The translations under genes were made by a program, and so were the position numbers. A stretch of 64,000 nt of DNA, taken from the NCBI GenBank assembly GCA_031769625.1, contig JAUIMM010000040.1, forward strand, positions 12,778,501 to 12,842,500. Reading direction: 5' to 3'. Origin of the DNA: Taudactylus pleione. Taxonomy: Eukaryota; Chordata; Amphibia; Anura; Myobatrachidae. This document shows, in pieces, positions 57,661 through 64,000 of the stretch; position 1 is the first letter of the stretch, and each line of letters opens with the position of its first letter. Under the pieces are notes generated by a model. The model was not told where the DNA came from. It saw nothing but the letters and a program-made list of their open reading frames with translations, and searched no databases.

Positions 57661-59556
57661 CGCCGTCAAAGACAGCCGACCCAGATCCGGGTAAAGGCAG
57701 GGCCCTTGAGACAACAGGTCCCGACGCTGAGGAAGAAGGTACGGAGCGTCGATGGAGAGGCACCTCAGATCGGAGTACCAAGGACGTCTGGGCCACGCCG
57801 GAGCTACCAGCACGAGCGTTCCGCCGTCCTGCTTGAATTTCCGCAGAACCCGAGGAAGCAGGGATATCGGAGGAAAAAGATACGCCAGGTGAAACGTCCA
57901 TTTCACCGACAGTGCATCTACCAGACATGCGCCTGCGTCTTTTGTCCTTGACCCGTAAACGGGCAACTTGTGATTGTGATAGGAGGCCATCAAGTCCAGC
58001 TCCGGCAGCCCCCATCTGTCCACAAGTAGCTGAAACACCTCTGGGTGAAGCGACCATTCCCCTGGATGCACATCGTGACGGCTGAGGAAGTCCGCCTCCC
58101 AATTGAGGACTCCGGGAATGAAGACTGCTGAGATCGCTGGAATGTGACACTCCGCCCAAGCAAGAATGCGAGACACCTCCGACATTGCTGCCCGACTGCG
58201 AGTTCCCCCTTGGTGGTTGATGTACGCCACCATAGTGGCGTTGTCGGACTGCACCTGAACCGCCCTTCCGTGAAGAGCGGGGCCGGACGACTGCAGGGCC
58301 CTGTATACTGCTTTTTCCGCGGACTAACGACCCTGAAGCAATAATGAGCTGGTCACTGCCCCCCAACCCCGGAGACTGGCATCCGTCGTGAGCAGGACCC
58401 AGTCCGGGATCCAAAAGGGGCGCCCCTCGACCAGATGCGCTGTCTGAAGCCACCAAGCCAAAGACTGCCGAACCTCCGGGGACAACACCAGCATCTGAGA
58501 GTGGATCCGGTGAGGTAACCCGTTCCATTCCGATAGAATCAGCCCCTGCAGGGGCTGGGAATGAAACTGGGCAAATTCCACCATGTCGAATGTCAACACC
58601 ATGGACCCCAGAACTCTCATAGCCGAATGGACCGACAGGCGGCAACTGCTCAGGCAACTGTGTATCCGCAGCTGCAGGGAGGAGACCTTCTCCGGAGTCA
58701 GGAAAATCCGTTGCTGACGAGAATCCAGCAGGGCTCCCAAATGAACCATCCGCTGTGATGGAATCAGGGAGGACTTTTTCCAATTTATCAGCCACCCGTG
58801 CGCCTGCAGGCAAGCGATCGTCAGGTGGAGATGTTGAAGCAGTACCTCCGGGGAGCTCGCCAGCAACAGGAGATCGTCCAGATACGGCAGCAGCCGTACA
58901 TTCTGGTTCCAAAGATGTGCGGCCATGACTGCCATAATCTTCGTGAACACCCTCGTTGCCGTGGAGAGGCCAAAGGGTAGCGCCCGGAACTGAAAATGAT
59001 GTTGAAGGATAGCGAACCTCAGATACCGCTGGTGCGAAGGTGCTATCGGAACATGGAGGTAGGCATCCTGGATATCCAGGGACACCATGTAATCCCCCGG
59101 TTCCATCACCAGAATGATGGACCGTAACGTTTCCATCCTGAACTTGGGAACTCTGAGGAATTTGTTCAGAGACTTCAAGTTGAGGATAGGGCGATGAGAA
59201 CCATTGGGCTTCTGCACCAGAAACAGAGAAGAATAGTACCCCGTCCCTCGTTGTAATTGAGGAACGGGAACAATGACCCCTGCTTTCAGCAAGGACTCTA
59301 TAGCTTCCTGAATCTGTAAAGTCTTGGTCGTATCCTGAGAAGGACTCATGCAGAAAAACTGGTGGGGCGGTCTGTGCCGAAAAGACAGGGCATACCCCTG
59401 GGAGACCACTTCTTGAACCCAGGCATTCGTGGTGGTATTGTTCCAGCACTGGGCAAATAGAAGAAGTTGGCCTCCCACTCTGGGGTCCCCCAGAGGGAGG
59501 CCCATCCCATCAGGCAGAAGGTTTATCCTCCTGCTTGGAAGAAGGGCGCCTGGCAC
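57637..59556 (-). pseudogene. DIRS reverse transcriptase / RNase H, broken
   Basis: The RT is better preserved here than in copy 1: LFLVQKPNGSHRPILNLKSL, VSLDIQDAYLHVPIAPSHQR (motif A), FRALPFGLSTATRVFTKI (motif B) and LLPYLDDLLLLAS (motif C) are all present. The frame runs 410 codons, from 59556 to a stop at 58324 in QGR*SAE, where copy 1 has Trp (QGRW). The RNase H part (TTDASLRGWGAV before the stop, then VQSDNATMVAYINHQGG after it) is shortened between these blocks relative to copy 1. The tail ISAVFIPGVLNWEADFLSRH runs to 57637. Confidence 0.87.
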
Positions 59557-61041
59557 TCCAGGCCTGCTTCTTGGGCTTAGAAGCGGCCTTGACCGCCGAT
59601 TGCCTCGGGAAGGACTGACCTTTGGCCTTGCCCTGAACCCGAAAGGACCGAAAGGCAGAGCTCCGTACTTTTGTAGGTGCAGAAGCCGAAGGGAGGAAAG
59701 CTGATTTAGACTTAGCTAGAGTATCCACAATTTTGTCCAAGTCTGGACCAAAAAGCAACTCCCCATTAAAAGGTAAGGCCTCCAATCCCTTTTTGGAGTC
59801 TGCGTCAGCTCTCCAAGACCTCAGCCACAAGGACCAACGCGCCGACACAGCTGCAGCCGACACCCGAGAGGTCAGCAGGCTTGCATCTAACGATGCTTCC
59901 CCAATGTAGGAAGCCGCATCCCTCATTTGTCCTATCAACGCTCTCTGGATCTCCGCAGCATCTTCCGGAAAGGTATCCTCCAAGGCGTTGGCCCAGCTCT
60001 CGATGGCCTTAGCCACCCAAGAGATGGCCATGGACGAACGGGCAACCCCCCCGAGAGAGAGTAGATAGACTTTAAACAAGTCTCCACTTTCCTGTCCATG
60101 GGATCTTTCAGGGACGAGATCGACGGCAAAGGCAGCGTAGCGCTTTTAATTAAGCGGGTAACGTGGGAATCCACGGCAGGCGGAGTTTCCCACTTCCTGC
60201 AATGAGCCTCAGGAAAAGGATAGTTTGAAGCCAACCGTTTCTGCGGTTGGAACCTCTGCCATATGATCCGTTAACTGATCAGACAGGGAAAAACCGTCGA
60301 AGCTACCTTGGCCTTCTTAAAATTAGGGTACTTCGACCTGGGAGCCGGCGCATCCTCCTCTATATGAAGGATGGCCCGCACTGCCCTAACCAATGCCGTT
60401 ACATTAATGGAGGACTTAGCCTCCACCTCCTGGGCCCCAGCATCCGAGTCAGAGTCTTCATGGATCTCCCCATCATCTGAAGACACGTCCGTGTCCGTAA
60501 ACTGTGCCGCCAATGAAGCCGAAACGGTTCGCTTGGACGCCCGTGGGGGCAAATCACTGTGCAACATAGTTTGAAAGGCCGATGACGAAGCCGCCAGGCT
60601 CTGAACAGAGCTGGAGAGGACATCCACCCAGGGATGGGGTACCGTTTGAGGATACCCCTGAAACGGTACCATCGACTGCTGTGGTACCATGGGAGATTGC
60701 ACGTACACAGGCAAACCCGCATAAGGACCCACAGTCTGAGACCCGGGAGGAGACTGCACCAGATGCGTCACGCCCGGGGAACGGGGGATGGTAGGCTGGG
60801 GCAACGCCCTAGAAGGGCCCGCAGTCTGGACCGCCAGCCGGTCCGCGATCGACGCCAGCACTTGTGTAAACATCGCCCACGGAGGATCCTGCGCTACTGG
60901 GGGTTTAGAGGGACCAGGTTCCAGCTGGCACCGTCCGCACAGACCGTCCTGAGACAAATCCGCCCCTTCAACCCCTGCCGAACAGCGTCAGCAGGAAAAC
61001 AACACAGGAGCCACGGAGCGCTCCTTCTCCTCATCAGACAT
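59513..61041 (-). pseudogene. DIRS gag-like protein, broken
   Basis: This region would encode the particle protein. On the minus strand ATG 61041 opens MSDEEKERSVAPVLFSC, and a TGA follows at once. The same frame then continues from about 60957 (LCGRCQLEPGPSKPP) through a Pro/Gln-rich part and an acidic part (DVSSDDGEIHEDSDSDAG) to 60271. Frameshifts move it to 59935-60234 (YPFPEAHCRKWETPPAVDSH) and then to 59513-60079 (LLSLGGVARSSMAISWVAKA, FNGELLFGPDLDKIVDTLAK). It ends KQEDKPSA, just overlapping the RT frame, which is the normal overlapping ORF layout of DIRS. The gag assignment rests on position and on similarity in style to known DIRS first ORFs. Confidence 0.75.
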
Positions 61042-61600
61042 GACGCAAAACTTTTGCAATAAAAGAAGTATCACCGAAAAGAGGTAAAGGCGTATAACAC
61101 CTGCGCACTCCCAAGTATGCAACACAAACAGCCCACAATCTGGTACTGAGTAGCACACCGCTGTATGTGATGGACCTCACAAATATGTAGATCTATATAA
61201 GTGAGGTATACAGAAAGAACACCCCTCCCCCACGCACCTGCGGGCTGTAGGAGAAGGAAAGGGATAGGTAAAAAGCTGACAGTAAGTAGAAAAAGCACAG
61301 ACAGCAGCACTAGCAATAGTCACATACCATGCAGAGAAGTTATACTCACTGCACCTTCCGCTACAATCAACCTCCCAGATTCAGTGTTTGGGAGGGCTAT
61401 AGCGCTGCGAACACTGTCCTTTGCAGGGGGAGAGGTATGCAGGGGGACTGGTCCACTGTATCCGCCTGGGAGCTCTGCGATGCTGCCTGGGAAGATGGCC
61501 GCCGGAGAGCTCTGAGGAGGAGTGGCCAGGAGATAACAGCCCAGCGACGCCAGCACACATGAGAGAAGGCTCGCTGGGCTGAGGGGAGAAGCCACTAAAG

Positions 61601-61799
61601 CAGGGAAGGCTGCCTCCCCTGCTAGTACTAAACCCCCGGGGAAGCCGGTTCCCCGCCGGTACTTACACCCCGGGGCCAGCGGTCAGCATGCACTGCCACC
61701 TTTTTGATATAACAGCATGCTAAAACTATGTGCAGTGCATGCTGGGACGTGTAGTTCCACAGTATCTGGAGGGCCAAGTTTGAAGACCCCTGATTTAGA
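61601..61799. other. Junction between DIRS copy 2 and the Penelope-like fragment
   Basis: It contains the phrase GCATGCTGGGACGTGTAGTT near 61738 and a nearby inverted ATGCACTGC / GCAGTGCAT pair. The phrase has the look of a dispersed repeat. No gene is seen. Confidence 0.4.
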
Positions 61800-63050
61800 C
61801 CATCAGGATGCAGGGAGTTAAATTTTAACATCCAATAAACCTCTCTACAACACAGTTTATTATATCTATTTCCAACTCAAGACCCTTAATGGACAAACCA
61901 GGGGGATCACTATTGTGTTTGGCATTAAAATGTCGTGGAACACTATGTAAGGTGCTCCAATTAAAAATGTTCCTCCGATGGTCCATACATCGTGTACGTA
62001 AAATCCGTGTGGTGTGGCCCAAATAATGTAGACCGCACTCACAGGTCAAAAGAGAAACAACAAATTTAGAGTCACAATTAGTGGTCCTTCTAGCCATGTG
62101 GGAACACATAGTGTATTTGGGTTTACCACATCTGAAAAACCCGTGTGGTTTGTAAGGTAACCAACCCAAGCTTGTCAGATTGTTACAATCCCTTAAACTT
62201 TTCAGGTGACTGGGGGCCAGATTGGTTTTCAGACAGCGATTTTTCCTGAATACAATATGGGGTTTAGAGGGAAAAAAATAATGTAGTAGATTGTCTTGCC
62301 TTAATACTTGGAAGTTAAGTGAGAAGATATGTCTAATTTCTCGAGAACAGATGTTTATACTTGCAAATAAAAGCTAATTCCCTATTTTTCACTACATTAG
62401 GATCTTCTTCTAAGTGTTTTGAATGATTCTTAATTTGGAGTAAACATTGTCTATCCTTAGACAGTACTTCATTATTAAGTTCTCTCTAAAAGTGTGTCTG
62501 GATAACCCCGTTGTTTAAAGGAATGATCATATCCCTTGCCTGTATTGAGAAATTCTCTGTGGTAGTACAATTTAGTCGGGAGGCGCATAAACTGGCCTTT
62601 AGGTATGTTATGCTTTGACGGTGTATAATGTGCACTCCTAAAATGTAAATAAGCATTAGTGCTAACTATGGATGTGCAGGCTCGGATAGGTTTGAGTTTG
62701 CACGCCGAGTTCGGATTTTTCCCTCCAAAAAATGAGACTCAGAAAGAGGCAAAACGTCATCTTGCATGGACAAACATCATCATTCCTGGACAAAACTCCA
62801 TGATGTTTGTCCATGCAAGATGACGTTTTGCCTCTTTCTGAGTCCCGTTTTTTGAAGGGAAAAATCTGAACTCGGCGTGCAAACTCGAACCTATCTGAGC
62901 CTGCACATCCCTAGTGCTAACAGACTTGAGAGTCGGCTTTAGCATGACAATAGAGCACAGGGATAGATACTTAATGTGACTGAAGTTGACATAAGTAGAG
63001 ATTGTTTTTTTCTCATGGACAACTTTATGTGGCTCTTTTGTGCGTCACAT
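61800..63050 (-). pseudogene. Penelope-like element, RT end plus GIY-YIG endonuclease, split by a MITE
   Basis: On the minus strand, from 62.95 kb, the reading is MLKPTLKSVST, then the hAT MITE (62667-62913), then NAYLHFRSAHYTPSKHNIPKG with QFMRLP, a conserved Penelope block, and later HSFKQRGYPDTLLERT. After frameshifts come NRCLKTNLAPSHLKS and the endonuclease region FFRCGKPKYTMCSHM, CDSKFVVSLLTCECGLHYLG (the GIY-YIG-type core in Penelope), RTRCMDHRRNI and VPRHFNAKHNSDP. The tail LKFNSLHPDGLNQG reaches about 61790. It is a 3' fragment of a decayed element. It is distinct from the 9.2-10.9 kb copy but has the same domain order. Confidence 0.8.
62667..62913. mobile_element. hAT foldback MITE inside the Penelope fragment
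   Basis: The 247-bp element begins TATGGATGTGCAGGCTC and ends GAGCCTGCACATCCCTA, with long inverted arms (for example GAGGCAAAACGTCATCTTGC against GCAAGATGACGTTTTGCCTC). It is flanked by the exact 8-bp repeat GTGCTAAC (62659-62666 and 62914-62921). GAGGCAAAACGTCATC also occurs in the left end of the autonomous hAT (about 43266), which ties the MITE to that family. Confidence 0.92.
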
Positions 63051-63354
63051 CAAAACTAAATCTATTCGTGTTGACGTCAGAAGGAAAACAACTAAATGTT
63101 GTCTGCAAAGCAATCTTATAAGACCTAAAAAAAACTATCGCCGTAAATTCAAAATTGTTCCCGTGCAAAGCTGGGGCAGGTCACTAGTAAAAGGTATAGC
63201 ACAAAGCTGGAAAAGACTCACATTCTCCCCAAGACATGCTCACTGCCTACTGGCACATGACAAGGGGGCAGTGTTCTAAGCAGTTTTTGAATATTTAAAT
63301 TTTCTACTACATATTCTTTATGTTCCCACTCATCAGCTGAGATATAGGCAAATC
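63051..63354. other. Nothing recognised
   Basis: It may include more of the Penelope-like element, but no motif is readable. The 79-codon open frame here has no features I recognise. Confidence 0.35.
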
Positions 63355-63655
63355 GGGTTGGGTTGGGTATGGGATCCCGTCGGTCAGAATACTAACAGCG
63401 GCTTTCCAACAGTATCAGGTACGTATCATTACCCTAACTCTCACCCTAACCCACCTTTTACACAGCCTAACCTTAAACCTCTGCCCCGCCTTCCCCGCAG
63501 CCTAACCCTAAAACTAAAATTTCCCCTAGTGCCTAAAACTAGCCATCCCCCTAACCCTAATCCTTACAGTCGGTATGCCGGCAGTGGGGATTGGAGCCGG
63601 TATAATGAGCGCCGGCATCCCAACCACCAGGATGGTAACTACATCCCGTTGAATC
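63355..63655. repeat. Dispersed element with TTAGGG-like core (copy C)
   Basis: In this copy the core is in the opposite orientation (CCTAACCCTAA-type phrases, about 63430-63560). It is bordered by GGTATGGGATCCCGTCGGTC at the left and by GCCGGCATCCC...GGTAACTACATCCCG at the right. The boundaries are approximate. Confidence 0.6.
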
Positions 63656-64000
63656 TCACAGCTGAAAGCAGTAGCCATACTTCTTTTACTCATTAGGATT
63701 TAGGAGTTTATGTAAGTTCTCCCATCAAACCATTCAATGCTTAGAGAAAACATTTAAAAGTAGAAACTTTGCATTTGCCTATACAGGTTGAGTCTCCCAT
63801 ATCCAAAATGCCTGGGACCAGGGGTATTTTGGATATCTGAATATTTGCATACCTTAATGTCTTGGGAATAGGACCCATATCTAAACACAGAATGCATTTA
63901 TGTTTTATATACATCTTATACTCACAGCCTGAAGGTAATTTTATACAATATTTTCAATAATTTTGTAGCTCAAACTAAGTTTGAGTACCCCTTTATTAGT
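63656..64000. other. Window end, nothing recognised
   Basis: AT-rich sequence with no supported feature. Confidence 0.35.

Larger units (their letters stand above)
56311..61600 (-). mobile_element. DIRS-type retrotransposon, copy 2
   Basis: Minus-strand element with gag-like, RT/RNase H and tyrosine recombinase regions in order. Its 3' end (low coordinate) is marked by GAGATATGGTAAGAACTTACC at 56311, inverted against the sequence near 56706, the same module as in copy 1. The 5' boundary (about 61.6 kb) is not defined by a repeat I can pair. Premature stops, frameshifts and deletions show that it is inactive. It belongs to the same family as copy 1 and lies in opposite orientation. Confidence 0.88.

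Noticed and set aside
57386..59449. A 687-codon minus-strand open frame overlapping DIRS copy 2
   Set aside because: Most of it is the alternate frame of the RT/RNase H region. Only its last part (from about 57660 downward) is the genuine recombinase N-terminus.

Overview
The window looks like a stretch of vertebrate nuclear DNA, most likely from a frog with a large genome. This is an inference. It rests on one spliced vertebrate nuclear gene (NDUFA5) embedded in DIRS, Penelope-like, L1, CR1/L2-like, LTR, hAT, PIF/Harbinger and Tc1 elements, a mixture typical of amphibians. Apart from NDUFA5, every protein-coding trace I can identify belongs to a transposable element.

Layout. 1-3172: 3' part of a DIRS retrotransposon (+). 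3222-12474: the last three coding exons of NDUFA5 (+), all phase 0. Their introns hold a Harbinger-type MITE (4066-4920), a dead Tc1 element (6457-7320), a decayed Penelope-like element (about 9200-10870, -) and a foldback element (about 11625-12105). 12.5-26.8 kb: intergenic DNA with a CR1/L2-like LINE remnant (-), microsatellites, a CT-rich minisatellite split by a solo-LTR-like insertion, and a tandemly duplicated GC-rich unit. 26796-32030: an L1 insertion (-) with a 14-bp target duplication and a solo LTR nested inside it. 32138-32288: a hAT foldback MITE. 33018-41767: a PIF/Harbinger element with TIRs and TAA target duplications, carrying a MADF-type gene (+) and a transposase gene (-) with interleaved exons; an LTR-like insertion splits the last MADF exon. 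About 42.1-43.09 kb: an L2-like LINE fragment (+).

43167-55772: a 12.6-kb hAT element with an exact 8-bp target duplication. Its transposase reading frame is interrupted by a single stop codon, and an array of about 52 copies of a 160-bp unit lies between its promoter-side end and the transposase. 55901-56249: an element with a TTAGGG-like core. 56311 to about 61.6 kb: a second DIRS element (-) with gag, RT/RNase H and tyrosine recombinase remnants. About 61.8-63.05 kb: a Penelope-like fragment (-) split by a hAT MITE (62667-62913). About 63.35-63.66 kb: another TTAGGG-core element.

The strongest candidate for something unusual is the hAT element. It behaves as one mobile unit by its ends and target duplication, yet about two thirds of it is a satellite array with higher-order structure and an E-box-type CACGTG in essentially every monomer. 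Two small foldback MITEs elsewhere in the window have matching ends and look like members of the same mobilised group. The Harbinger element likewise carries a 45-bp minisatellite upstream of its accessory gene.
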